Source: Rubrivivax sp.
Lineage (GTDB): Bacteria > Pseudomonadota > Gammaproteobacteria > Burkholderiales > Burkholderiaceae_C
DNA length: 64,000 nucleotides
Assembly: GCA_027491255.1 (NCBI GenBank)
Contig: JAIXWM010000112.1
Coordinates: forward strand, 1-64,000
Reading direction: 5' to 3'
Shown: positions 1-10,446 of the stretch, one piece after another
Layout: every line of letters starts with the position of its first letter
How positions within the stretch are numbered: position 1 is the stretch's first letter
Position numbers and translations under genes: made by a program
The notes under the pieces: model-generated
Seen by the model: only the letters and a program-made list of their open reading frames with translations
The model's database searches: none
What the model was told of the DNA's origin: nothing

Positions 1-2254
<2,254 letters not shown>

Positions 2255-2277
2255 GCTCATGCACTCCGGGCGGGGTG

Positions 2278-2391
2278 GATGAGCGCCGTTGCCTGCCGCG
2301 CCTTGCCGGGCAAGGGGCGAACCCTTGCAGACGCGGGGTCCCGAGCCTGGGGGCTCGCCTTGCGGCAGCCATCGCAGCGCTCCTCGGAACC
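2278..2391 (-). ncRNA. SAH riboswitch in the metH leader
   Basis: Read on the minus strand, this element has the conserved core of the S-adenosylhomocysteine riboswitch. Helix P1 is GGTTCCGAG (2391-2383) paired with CTCGGGACC. It is followed by GAGCGCTGCGA, then CCAGGCTCGG. The 3' AACGGCGCTC (2290-2281) forms the pseudoknot with GAGCGC. A variable hairpin, GCAAGGG-TTCG-CCCCTTGC, sits between them. The element ends about a dozen bases before the metH Shine-Dalgarno sequence. In the known family SAH binding turns on genes that recycle SAH (ahcY, metF, metH), which fits this gene. Confidence 0.93.
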
Positions 2392-2656
2392 GGCCCACAT
2401 TTTACGAAAGCCGTGCCGGGCCCAGGCTTGCGTGGGGGCAGGGACACACATGGGGGTGTGTCCGGAGCGGGCGGCGGTGGGCCGGGCGCGCGCAGCCGCG
2501 GTGGCCGTCCTGCGCGCCCTTGCGCCGTCCGGCACCGTGCAGACGCCTGCCTATACTGCGCGGCGTTCGCTGCACCACGCACCCCCTGCGATCCGGGATC
2601 TTCTGCGTGTGCTGGCCGGCCCGGTCCGGTCGAGTCCGTTCCCATCGACTCTTGAC
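2392..2656. other. Intergenic region between divergent metH and glk
   Basis: Together with the riboswitch this makes a 402-base non-coding stretch. It holds a good -10 hexamer TATACT at 2552-2557, oriented toward glk and about 100 bases from its start, but no well-spaced -35 element is visible. The stretch 2440-2520 is G-rich and looks unstructured. The promoter for metH must lie upstream of 2391 on the minus strand, but I cannot pick it out. Confidence 0.4.
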
Positions 2657-3634
2657 ATGAGCTCCTTCCACCCCTGTCTGGTCGCCGACATCGGCGGCAC
2701 GAACGCGCGCTTCGGTTGGATCGACGCGCCGGGCGCTGCGGTGCAGCACGTGCGCACACTGGCCACGGCCGACCATGCGGGCCCGGCCGAAGCTGCTGCG
2801 GCCTATCTGCAGGACCTGCGTGCCGAAGGCGGCGCAGCGCTGCCGGCCCCGCGTGCGGCGGCGCTGGCGGTGGCCACGGCCGTGACCGGCGACGTCATCA
2901 GCTACACCAATGGGTCGTGGCGCTTCGCCTGCTCGGCGCTGCCGGCGGCGCTGGGCGTGGCCACGGTGCGGGTGCTGAACGACTTCGAGGCCCTGGCGCT
3001 GGCGCTGCCGTCGCTGCGGTCGGCGCAGTTCCGTGCCCACGCGCAGCCACCGCGGCCGCAGGGGGTGCTGGCGGTCGTCGGCCCCGGCACCGGCCTGGGC
3101 GTGGGCGCCGCGGTGCAGACGGCGGGCGGCTGGATGGCGCTGCCGGGTGAGGGCGGGCACGCCACGCTCGCGCCCACCGACGACGAGGAGTCGCGCCTGC
3201 TCGCGCAGGTGCGTCAGTGGCACACCCATGTGTCGGCCGAGCGCCTTCTGTCGGGCATCGGGCTGCCCGTGCTGCACCGCGCGGTGTGCGCGCTCGCGGG
3301 TGCGCCCGACGCCGGGCTGACGACGCCGCAGATCGTCGAGCGCGGCCTGCAGGGCGACGACGCGCTGGCGCGGCGCACGCTCGAGCATTTCTGTGCCCTG
3401 CTGGGCAGCTTCTGCGGCAGCGTCGCGCTGACCCTGGGCGCGCGCGGCGGGCTCTACATCGGCGGGGGCATCGTGCCGCGCCTGGGCGAGTTCTTCTTCG
3501 AATCGGCCTTCCGTGCCCGCTTCGAGGCCAAGGGCCGCTCCAGCGCCTACCTCGCCGCGGTGCCGACCGCGGTCATCACCGACACGCTCGTGGCGCTGCA
3601 AGGCGCCGCGGCGGCGCTGGAGAGCGCCGCCTGA
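2657..3634 (+). CDS. glk: Glucokinase (ROK-independent, bacterial Glk family)
   Basis: Glk phosphorylates glucose with ATP to glucose 6-phosphate in the cytoplasm. The 325-residue protein matches the usual length of the family (E. coli Glk is 321). It has the N-terminal phosphate-binding ADIGGTNARF, the sugar-binding NDFEALA, the glycine-rich GPGTGLGVG, and LPGEGGH followed by the C-terminal GGLYIGGGIVPR. The reading frame stays open far upstream because it is antisense to metH, but similarity begins at this ATG. It is divergent from metH and converges on the hydrolase at 3716. The cluster has no sugar transporter or Entner-Doudoroff neighbour. Confidence 0.93.
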   Translation: MSSFHPCLVADIGGTNARFGWIDAPGAAVQHVRTLATADHAGPAEAAAAYLQDLRAEGGAALPAPRAAALAVATAVTGDVISYTNGSWRFACSALPAALGVATVRVLNDFEALALALPSLRSAQFRAHAQPPRPQGVLAVVGPGTGLGVGAAVQTAGGWMALPGEGGHATLAPTDDEESRLLAQVRQWHTHVSAERLLSGIGLPVLHRAVCALAGAPDAGLTTPQIVERGLQGDDALARRTLEHFCALLGSFCGSVALTLGARGGLYIGGGIVPRLGEFFFESAFRARFEAKGRSSAYLAAVPTAVITDTLVALQGAAAALESAA

Positions 3635-3715
3635 GGGTTCCTGCGCGCGCCGGGCTTTCAGGCGCCGCGAGTGCGATTGGCCCGGCCGGAGGTCGCGTGC
3701 AGGCCGCCAGGCATG

Positions 3716-4549
3716 TCAGCCGATGAACTCCGCCAGGATGCGGTTGAACTTGCCCGGGTTCTCGACGAACATGAAGTGCTGCCCGCCCTCGGCTTCCTCG
3801 AAGATCTCCAGGCGGGCCCCCGGCGTGACCGAGGCCGACCAGGCCACGCTCTTCCACGGCACCAGGCTGACGCGGCCACCGATGTAGAGCGAGGGCACGT
3901 CGATGCGCGGCATCACGTCGCGCCAGTCCTGATGGCAGTGGTTGTAGATCAGCGCTGCCGACTGCGCGCGCGGGAGCTTCAGGTTGCAGTCGATCATCCA
4001 GTCGAGTTGCTCCTTGGGCATGGCCGAGGTCACCATGCCGCCCACGAAGCCCTTGGAGGTGGCTACGCCGTCGGGGCCGGCCAGCGCGTTGGCGGTGCCG
4101 GTGACCGCGTCGGGCGCGAAGATCGCGCCCGCGTTGGCGAGCTCTTCCTCGCCCCAGGCCGGGTTGGACGTGAGGAAGGGCGGCTCGTCGCAGAAGACGA
4201 AGCGGCCGATGCGCTCGGCCCCGAAGAGATCGAAGTAGCACCACAGCACCGAGCAGCCCATGCTGTGGCCGAGGATGGTCACGTCCTGCACGTCGAGCGC
4301 GCGCAGCGCATCCCACACGTCCTTGGCCAGGCGCTGGATGCGGTAGCCGTGCGCCGGCTTGTCCGAGTCGCCATGGCCGCGCATGTCGATGGCGATCACG
4401 CGGTAGCGGTCGGACAGGCCCTCGATCTGGAACCTGAACTGCTCGGCCGCCTGCGACCAGCCGGGGATGAGGACGAGCGGGCGGCCGCTGCCGGCCTCGA
4501 GCACGTTCAGGCCGACGCCGTCGCTGGTGGTGATGCGGTGCTGTTTCAT
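3716..4549 (-). CDS. Alpha/beta-fold hydrolase
   Basis: This is a 277-residue alpha/beta hydrolase. The nucleophile elbow GHSMGCS holds the catalytic Ser. An oxyanion stretch IPGWSQ lies near residue 35 and a C-terminal GGQHFMF supplies the His. The start is set by GGAGACA eight bases upstream. Together with the amidohydrolase 80 bases upstream and the Bug protein beyond it, it probably forms a small catabolic operon. The exact substrate cannot be read from sequence. Hydrolases of this kind often cleave esters or C-C bonds in ring-fission products. Confidence 0.85.
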   Translation of the reverse strand: MKQHRITTSDGVGLNVLEAGSGRPLVLIPGWSQAAEQFRFQIEGLSDRYRVIAIDMRGHGDSDKPAHGYRIQRLAKDVWDALRALDVQDVTILGHSMGCSVLWCYFDLFGAERIGRFVFCDEPPFLTSNPAWGEEELANAGAIFAPDAVTGTANALAGPDGVATSKGFVGGMVTSAMPKEQLDWMIDCNLKLPRAQSAALIYNHCHQDWRDVMPRIDVPSLYIGGRVSLVPWKSVAWSASVTPGARLEIFEEAEGGQHFMFVENPGKFNRILAEFIG

Positions 4550-4632
4550 GGCTTGTCTCCTGTAAAGCCGGTGGACACCGGCGGTGGTGGGAATCGTTGC
4601 GTGATCCAGGCGAGTCGTCAAAGGCCGACCGG

Positions 4633-5613
4633 CTACAGCCCGAAGACGCGCGCCGCGTTGCCGCAGCGGATGGCCTCGCGCTGCGCCGCAGGCAGCGCAT
4701 CGAGCCGGGACACCGCGACGTCGGCCTCGTGGACGCGGTGCGGCCAGTCGGTGCCCAGCATCACCTGGCCGGCGCCCGCGACCTCGATCAGGTAGCGCAG
4801 CGGCGCCAGGTCGTAGGTGATGCTGTCGTAGTAGATGTGGCGCAGGTAGTCGGTGGGCTTGCGCTTCATCTCGCGCAGGTGGTCGAACTCGACCCGGTCG
4901 CCCATCTCGAATCGGCCCACGAGGTAGGGCAGCATGCCGCCGCCGTGCGAGGCGATCAGCTTCAGGTTCGGGTGGCGGTCGAAGAAGCCGCTGAAGATCA
5001 TCTTCGCCACCGCCAGCGTGGTGTCGTAGGTGAAACCCACCGACCAGAACAGGTTGTGCGGCGCGATGCCCATGGCCTCGGCGCCCTGCGGGTCGGTCGG
5101 GTGCAGGAGCACCGGCATCGCCGCGGCGTCGATGGCCTGCCAGACGGGTTCGAACAGCGGGTCGGTCAGGCTGCGGCCGGCGATGTTGCCAAGGACCATC
5201 ACGCCCACGGCGCCGTTCGCGCGCGTGCGCTCGAGCTCGCGAATCGCGGCCTCGGGGTACTCCCAGGGCAGAGAGGTGAACCAGCGGATCCGGTCGGGCC
5301 AGCGCTGCTGCGCCGCCTGCATCGCGTCGTTGGACTCGCGCGCGGCCAGCGCGCTCGTCGCTTCGTCGCCCCAGTAGACGTTCGGGCAGGTCAGCGAGAC
5401 GATGGAGATGTCGATGCCGTGGCGGTCCATCTCGCGGATGCGCAGCTCGTAGTCGAAGTGGCCGACCTGCGGTATCACCACCGGGGTGCGGCCACGGAAG
5501 ATCTCCTGCTTGCCGTCGGGGCGGGTCTGGAGGTTGAACTCGCCGCCGCGCGTCTTCAGCAGCTCCAGCCACTTCGCGGTGAACATGTGCGTGTGCACAT
5601 CGATGACGGTCAC
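4633..5613 (-). CDS. Amidohydrolase family protein, ACMSD/decarboxylase-like (amidohydrolase_2)
   Basis: The 326-residue TIM-barrel metal enzyme is of the aminocarboxymuconate-semialdehyde decarboxylase type. The metal-binding DVHTHM lies at residues 5-10. Later come a conserved LHPTD, then SHGGG with the His of strand 6, and finally LGTDWPH carrying the catalytic Asp. Members of this family decarboxylate or hydrate aromatic and unsaturated acids (for example ACMS, gamma-resorcylate, 4-oxalomesaconate). It is transcribed just before the alpha/beta hydrolase and after a Bug binding protein, so I infer uptake and breakdown of one carboxylic acid. The substrate is not known. Confidence 0.85.
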   Translation of the reverse strand: MTVIDVHTHMFTAKWLELLKTRGGEFNLQTRPDGKQEIFRGRTPVVIPQVGHFDYELRIREMDRHGIDISIVSLTCPNVYWGDEATSALAARESNDAMQAAQQRWPDRIRWFTSLPWEYPEAAIRELERTRANGAVGVMVLGNIAGRSLTDPLFEPVWQAIDAAAMPVLLHPTDPQGAEAMGIAPHNLFWSVGFTYDTTLAVAKMIFSGFFDRHPNLKLIASHGGGMLPYLVGRFEMGDRVEFDHLREMKRKPTDYLRHIYYDSITYDLAPLRYLIEVAGAGQVMLGTDWPHRVHEADVAVSRLDALPAAQREAIRCGNAARVFGL

Positions 5614-5680
5614 GATCGATGACTCCTGGATCGGGGTTGAGACCGGGCGCGCCGCGGTGCCGGGCGCCCGGGAGAGCCGG

Positions 5681-6682
5681 TCACTCGGCGCGGATGCCCG
5701 CGCGGCGGATCACGGCGCCGAAGTTGCGCAGTTCGGTGGCCATGAACTCGCCGAGCTGGGCCGGGCTGGTGGGCATGGCCTCGATGCCGAAGCCCTTGAA
5801 GCGCTCCTTGGTGTCCTCGGCGCCGAGCAGCGCGGTGATCTCGGCGTTCAGGCGCTGCACGATCGCGGCGTCGGTGCGCGCGGGCATGAACAGCCCGAAC
5901 CAGCCGTTGACGTCGAAGCCGGCCAGGCCGGCCTCGGCCAGCGTCGGCACCGAGGGCGCGAGCGCCGAGCGGTCCTTGCCGAGCAGCGCGATCGTCTTGA
6001 AGCGGTTGCCATCGGCGCGGCCGACGACGCTGGTGAGGTCGACGACGGCCAATTCCACCTCGCCCGACATCACCGCGGCCACCGCCGGTGCGCTGCCCTT
6101 GTAGGGGATGTGCGTCATCGAGGTCTCGGTGACGGCCTTGAAGCTCTCGCCGCCCAGGTGCATGGCCGAGCCGTTGCCGGTGGTGGCGTAGTTCATGCGC
6201 CCGGGTTGGCGACGCAGCAACTCGATCAGCTGTGGCGCCGTCTGCGCCGGCACCGCGGCGTTGGCGATCAGCACCAGCGGGATGCGCGCGAAGCCGCTGA
6301 CCGGGGCCAGGTCCTGCAGCGGGTCGTAGGGCAGGCCCGTCATCAGGTGCGGGCTGATCGTCAGCGCGCCGGCCGCCGCCAGCAGCAGCGTGTGGCCGTC
6401 GGGCGCTGCCGCCTTGGCCACCTGCCCGACTGCCAGCGTGCCGCCGGCGCCTGGGCGGTTCTCCACCACGACCTGCTGCCCCAGGCGCTCGGCGAGCTTG
6501 GGCGCCAGGAAGCGCGCCGCAACGTCGGCACTGCCGCCCGGCGCGAAGGGCACGACGATGCGCAGCGGCCGCGTGGGCCAGCGTTCCTGGGCGGCGGCGG
6601 AAAAACCGGCGGCTGCGAGCAGGCCGGCCACCAGGGAGCTCATGCCGCGCTGCAGCGTCAGGCGGCGGGTAGGAAGGGACAT
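5681..6682 (-). CDS. Tripartite tricarboxylate transporter substrate-binding protein (Bug family)
   Basis: The 333-residue periplasmic binding protein has a signal peptide (RRLTLQRG, then a hydrophobic stretch ending in SAAAQ). The Bug signature follows: WPTRPLRIVVPFAPGGSAD, VVENRPGAGG near residue 85, and HIPYKGSAPA near residue 190. No TctA or TctB membrane subunit is adjacent, so it is an orphan receptor, as is common in Burkholderiales. The start at 6682 is preferred because CGGAG precedes it and the signal peptide begins there. A longer frame to 6781 lacks support. It leads the likely three-gene unit with the amidohydrolase and hydrolase. Confidence 0.92.
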   Translation of the reverse strand: MSLPTRRLTLQRGMSSLVAGLLAAAGFSAAAQERWPTRPLRIVVPFAPGGSADVAARFLAPKLAERLGQQVVVENRPGAGGTLAVGQVAKAAAPDGHTLLLAAAGALTISPHLMTGLPYDPLQDLAPVSGFARIPLVLIANAAVPAQTAPQLIELLRRQPGRMNYATTGNGSAMHLGGESFKAVTETSMTHIPYKGSAPAVAAVMSGEVELAVVDLTSVVGRADGNRFKTIALLGKDRSALAPSVPTLAEAGLAGFDVNGWFGLFMPARTDAAIVQRLNAEITALLGAEDTKERFKGFGIEAMPTSPAQLGEFMATELRNFGAVIRRAGIRAE

Positions 6683-6800
6683 GGTGAGGACTCCGGAATG
6701 GATGACAGCCCGGCGCTCAGGCCGCAGGGCCTTGGAGGGCTCCTGTCGAGGAGCGGCGCAAGATTCTGACCGACGACGCAATGACCCCGGGGCCGCAGGT

Positions 6801-7772
6801 TCAGCCGCCCCACACCCCGCGAGCCACCCGCTGCATGTTGCCCCCCAGCACCAGCGCCGCCTCGTCCGCGCTCATGCCCAGCGCCTGCAGCGCCGGGCCG
6901 AGTTCGCGCCAGGCGCCCACGGGCGGGTAGGTGGATGGGGCGCCCTGGCGGTCGTAGCCTGCTTCGGGGGGCCACCACCACCGGGGATCGTGGTCGCCGG
7001 GCGGGGTCTCGTCGATGCCGGGCTGCTTGAAGCTGATGTCCAGCCCGATGCCCACGTGCTCCACGCCCACGAGGTCGGCCACGTAGGCGGCGTGGCGCGC
7101 GACGTCGGTGGCGGCCGGGCGCGTCGTGCCCAGGAAGCGCGAGACGCCATTGACGCAGACCACGCCGCCGGTGGCGGCGCAGCGGCGGATCTGCTCGTCG
7201 GTGATGTTGCGCCCGTGGTCGATCAGCGCCTGCGGGTTGGCGTGGCTGAAGATCACCGGCGCGGCCGAGGCCTCCATGATGTCGAGCGAGGAGCGTCGCC
7301 CGGTGTGCGAGCAGTCCATCAGCACGCCGGCGCGGTTGACGGCCTCGACCATGCGCCGGCCCAGCGGCGTGAGCCCGGCGTCGTCGTCGTGGCAGCCGCC
7401 GGCCACGGCGTTGTTGCGGTTGTAGGCGAAGTGCACCTGGCGCACGCCCAGGTCACGGTACAGGGCCACCATCTCGGGCCGGCCCAGCAGCGGCACTGCG
7501 CCTTCGAGGTCGAAGCCCACGGCCAGCCGTCCCTGCGCCGCCGCGGCCTCGATGTCGGCCACGGTGCGCGGCAGCACGTAGCGGTCGGGCTGCGCCGCCA
7601 GACGGGCGCGGAAGGCCGCGATCACCGGCAGCATCTGCTCCAGCGGGTTCATGTCCATGCCGATGTTGAGCGACACGTAGTGCACGCCGCAGGCGCGGTA
7701 GTCCTCCAGCGGCGCGAAGTCGGCCTCGGGATGCAGCGGCAGGCAGGCGTGGGCTTCCCAGGTGATGGTCAT
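6801..7772 (-). CDS. Membrane dipeptidase (renal dipeptidase family, peptidase M19)
   Basis: M19 dipeptidases are zinc enzymes that split dipeptides, including those with D-amino acids. This 323-residue protein has no signal peptide and so acts in the cytoplasm. Its motifs are GFDLEGA near residue 90 (metal-bridging Glu), LMDCSHTG, FSHANP with zinc-binding His, and HVGIGLDISF near the C-terminal third. Its ATG overlaps the stop of the upstream ABC ATPase by four bases (ATGA). It is therefore translated with the dipeptide importer and likely cleaves what the transporter brings in. The usual N-terminal HxD is altered to EAHACL, which departs from typical members. Confidence 0.85.
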   Translation of the reverse strand: MTITWEAHACLPLHPEADFAPLEDYRACGVHYVSLNIGMDMNPLEQMLPVIAAFRARLAAQPDRYVLPRTVADIEAAAAQGRLAVGFDLEGAVPLLGRPEMVALYRDLGVRQVHFAYNRNNAVAGGCHDDDAGLTPLGRRMVEAVNRAGVLMDCSHTGRRSSLDIMEASAAPVIFSHANPQALIDHGRNITDEQIRRCAATGGVVCVNGVSRFLGTTRPAATDVARHAAYVADLVGVEHVGIGLDISFKQPGIDETPPGDHDPRWWWPPEAGYDRQGAPSTYPPVGAWRELGPALQALGMSADEAALVLGGNMQRVARGVWGG

Positions 7773-8659
7773 GCGGGCGTCCTCGGGTGGGCGGGCGGTG
7801 GTGCTTGCTCGGGCTGCTCGTCGCGCCTGAAGCCCTCGGCGGCGCGCATCAGGCGGCGCGTGTAGTCGGCCTGCACGCGCGCGGCGGCGAGGTCGGCGGC
7901 ATCGACGAACTCGACGGCGCGGCCCTGGTGCATCACCACCAGGCGCTGGCACAGGTGGGTGACGACGGCCAGGTCGTGGCTGACCATGACGAAGGTCAGG
8001 CCGCGCTCGCGGCGCAACTGCTCCAGCAGGTTCAGCACCTCGGCCTGCACCGAGGCGTCCAGCGCCGAGGTCGGCTCGTCCAGCAGCAGCACCTGCGGCT
8101 GCAGGATCAGCGCGCGCGCGATCGCCACGCGCTGGCGTTGCCCGCCCGAGAGCTGGTGCGGGTAGCGGAAGCGAAAGCCCGTGCCCAGGCCCACGGCGTC
8201 GAGGACGCCGCGGATGCGCTGCTCGGCCTGGTCGATGCGGTGGATGGCCAGCGGCTCGGCCAGGATGCGGTCCACCGTCTGCCGTGGATGGAGCGAGCCG
8301 TAGGGGTCCTGGAACACCATCTGCACCTGGCGCCGGAAGGCCATCGTGCCGGGCGCGGGCGGGGCGCCGGGGTCGCCGGGGGCGGCCTGCAACGCGATCC
8401 GGCCGCGGCTGACCGGCGCCAGGCCACAGACCGCGCGCAGCACGGTGCTCTTGCCCGAGCCGGATTCGCCGACGATGCCGAAGCTCTCGCCCGGGGCGAT
8501 GTCCAGGTCCAGGCCCTCGACGGCGACGAAGTCGCCGAAGCGCACCTGCAGGCCCTCGACGCGCAGGCCCAGCGGCCGGGCGGCCTGGGCGGCGGCCGCG
8601 CCGAGGCCCGGCACGGGCGGGGTGCGCGTGGCGGCTTGCATGGCCGGGTCCGTGCTCAT
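7769..8659 (-). CDS. Dipeptide/oligopeptide ABC transporter ATP-binding protein (DppF-like)
   Basis: This ATPase of 296 residues drives the peptide importer encoded upstream. It has Walker A GESGSGKST near residue 67, a Q-loop in VFQDPYGSLHP, signature LSGGQRQR, Walker B VLLLDEPTSALD and the switch His in VSHDL. The VFQDPYGSLHP form is typical of the DppF/OppF half of the pair. The start is the ATG at 8659, which overlaps the preceding stop as ATGA. An ATG nine bases upstream (8668) is less likely. The last codons overlap the dipeptidase. Confidence 0.92.
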   Translation of the reverse strand: MSTDPAMQAATRTPPVPGLGAAAAQAARPLGLRVEGLQVRFGDFVAVEGLDLDIAPGESFGIVGESGSGKSTVLRAVCGLAPVSRGRIALQAAPGDPGAPPAPGTMAFRRQVQMVFQDPYGSLHPRQTVDRILAEPLAIHRIDQAEQRIRGVLDAVGLGTGFRFRYPHQLSGGQRQRVAIARALILQPQVLLLDEPTSALDASVQAEVLNLLEQLRRERGLTFVMVSHDLAVVTHLCQRLVVMHQGRAVEFVDAADLAAARVQADYTRRLMRAAEGFRRDEQPEQAPPPAHPRTPA

Positions 8660-9525
8660 CGCGCCCACTGCGCCTGCCGGTCCAGCGTCGGCAGCGGGCG
8701 CGTCGTGCCGCCCAGGCGCGGCAGGCAGTTCAGCAGTCCCTGGGTGTAGGGGTGACGGGCGCGCGGCAGGTCGGCTGCCGCGAGTTCCTCCACCACCCGG
8801 CCGGCATACATCACGAGCACGCGGTCGCAGAAGGAGGAGACCAGGCGCAGGTCGTGGGAGATGAAGATGAGCCCCATGCCGCGGTCGCGCACCAGCCGGT
8901 CCAGGATGCCCAGCACCTCGAGCTGCACCGTCACGTCCAGCGCCGAGGTCGGCTCGTCGGCGATCAGCAGCTCGGGGCCGGCGATCAGCATCATCGCGAT
9001 CATCGCGCGCTGTCCCATGCCGCCCGAGACCTCGTGCGGGAACAGGCCGAAGACGCGCTGCGGGTCGTCGATCTGCACCGCCGCCAGCGCCTGCAGTGCC
9101 GCCTCGCGTGCGGCGCGCGCATCCGCCGGGCGGTGCGCCTGCAGCGTCTCGACGATCTGCGCGCCGATGGTGAGCACCGGGTTCAGCGAGTACTTCGGGT
9201 CCTGCAGCACCATCGCGATGCGGCGCCCGCGCAGGGCCCGACGCGCCGGCGGCGGCAGCGCCAGCAGGTCCTGGCCGCGGAAGGCCAGGCGCTGCGCGGT
9301 CACGCGCCCACCGGGGGCGGTGAGGCCGAGCACGGCGCGTCCGGTCTGGCTCTTGCCCGAGCCCGACTCGCCGACGATGCCCAGGCGCTCGCGCCCGAGC
9401 TTGAACGACACGCCGCGCACCACCTCCGACCAGCCGCCCTCGCGCGCGGGGTAGGACACGCGCAGGTCCTCGACCTGCAGCAGCGGCGTGAGGTCGTCGG
9501 TGCCGGGGGCGGGGAGCGGGTTCAT
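8656..9525 (-). CDS. Dipeptide/oligopeptide ABC transporter ATP-binding protein (DppD-like)
   Basis: The second ATPase of the importer has 289 residues. Walker A is GESGSGKSQT near residue 50, where Gln replaces the first of the usual Ser/Thr pair after Lys. The Q-loop is VLQDPKYSLNP, the signature VSGGMGQR, Walker B LLIADEPTSALD, and the switch FISHDL. The variant signature and LQDPKYSLNP are seen in DppD-type subunits. The start overlaps the permease stop (ATGA), and the stop overlaps the DppF start. Confidence 0.92.
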   Translation of the reverse strand: MNPLPAPGTDDLTPLLQVEDLRVSYPAREGGWSEVVRGVSFKLGRERLGIVGESGSGKSQTGRAVLGLTAPGGRVTAQRLAFRGQDLLALPPPARRALRGRRIAMVLQDPKYSLNPVLTIGAQIVETLQAHRPADARAAREAALQALAAVQIDDPQRVFGLFPHEVSGGMGQRAMIAMMLIAGPELLIADEPTSALDVTVQLEVLGILDRLVRDRGMGLIFISHDLRLVSSFCDRVLVMYAGRVVEELAAADLPRARHPYTQGLLNCLPRLGGTTRPLPTLDRQAQWAR

Positions 9526-10427
9526 CGCGTGGCCTTGGGGTCGAGCGCGTCGCGCAGGCCGTCGCCCAGCAGGTTGAAGGCCAGGCTGACGATGAAGATC
9601 GCCGCCCCGGGCGCGGCCGCGACCCACCACTGGTCGAGCACGTACTGCCGCCCGGTGGAGATCATCGCGCCCCACTCCGGCGTCGGCGGTTGCGCCCCCA
9701 GCCCGAGGAAGCCCAGGCCCGCGGCGGTGAGGATGATGCCGGCCATGTCGAGCGTGACGCGTACGATCACCGAGGACAGGCACAAGGGCATCACGTGGCG
9801 CCAGACGATGCGCCAGGGGCCCGCGCCCAGCAGGCGCACGGCCTCGATGTACTCGGCCCGGCGTATGGTCAGCGTCTCGGCGCGCGCGATGCGGGCGTAC
9901 GGCGGCCAGGACGTGATCGCGATCGCGATCACCGCGTTCTCGATGCCCGGGCCGAGCGCGGCCACGAAGGCCAGGGCCAGGATCAGCCGCGGGAAGGCGA
10001 GGAAGATGTCGGTGATGCGCATCAGCACCGCATCGGTGCGGCCGCCGATGTAGCCCGCGACCGTGCCCACCAGCAGGCCGATCGGGGCTGCGAGCACCGC
10101 CACCAGCACGACCACCATCAGCGTGATGCGGGTGCCGTGGACGATGCGCGCGAAGATGTCGCGCCCCTGGTCGTCGGTGCCGAACCAGTGCGCCGCCGAC
10201 GGCGGCTGCAGGCGCTGGTCGAGCACGCCGACGGTGGGGCCGGCGGGCGCGATCAGGTCGGCCAGCAGCGCCAGCGCGAACAGCGCGACGACGATCGCCA
10301 GCCCGACGAGTGCGAGCCGGTTGCGCGCGAACACGCGCCAGACGCTGTAGGCGCGGCCCAGTGCGGCCTGCCGGCGCGAAGCGGGCCGCTCCGACAGCAG
10401 CCAGGCCTGCCATTGACTCAGCGCCAT
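9522..10427 (-). CDS. Dipeptide/oligopeptide ABC transporter permease (DppC-like)
   Basis: The 301-residue inner-membrane permease has an N-terminal OppC_N segment (FARNRLALVG followed by a first membrane helix). The family motif HWFGTDDQGRDIFARI follows near residue 85. About five further helices and the cytoplasmic EAA loop (EAVRLLGAGPWRIVWRHV) bind the ATPases. It sits 19 bases after the partner permease and overlaps DppD by four bases, so the whole set is one transcript. Confidence 0.92.
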   Translation of the reverse strand: MALSQWQAWLLSERPASRRQAALGRAYSVWRVFARNRLALVGLAIVVALFALALLADLIAPAGPTVGVLDQRLQPPSAAHWFGTDDQGRDIFARIVHGTRITLMVVVLVAVLAAPIGLLVGTVAGYIGGRTDAVLMRITDIFLAFPRLILALAFVAALGPGIENAVIAIAITSWPPYARIARAETLTIRRAEYIEAVRLLGAGPWRIVWRHVMPLCLSSVIVRVTLDMAGIILTAAGLGFLGLGAQPPTPEWGAMISTGRQYVLDQWWVAAAPGAAIFIVSLAFNLLGDGLRDALDPKATR

Positions 10428-10446
10428 CGCGCCCCCGCCTTCTTCT

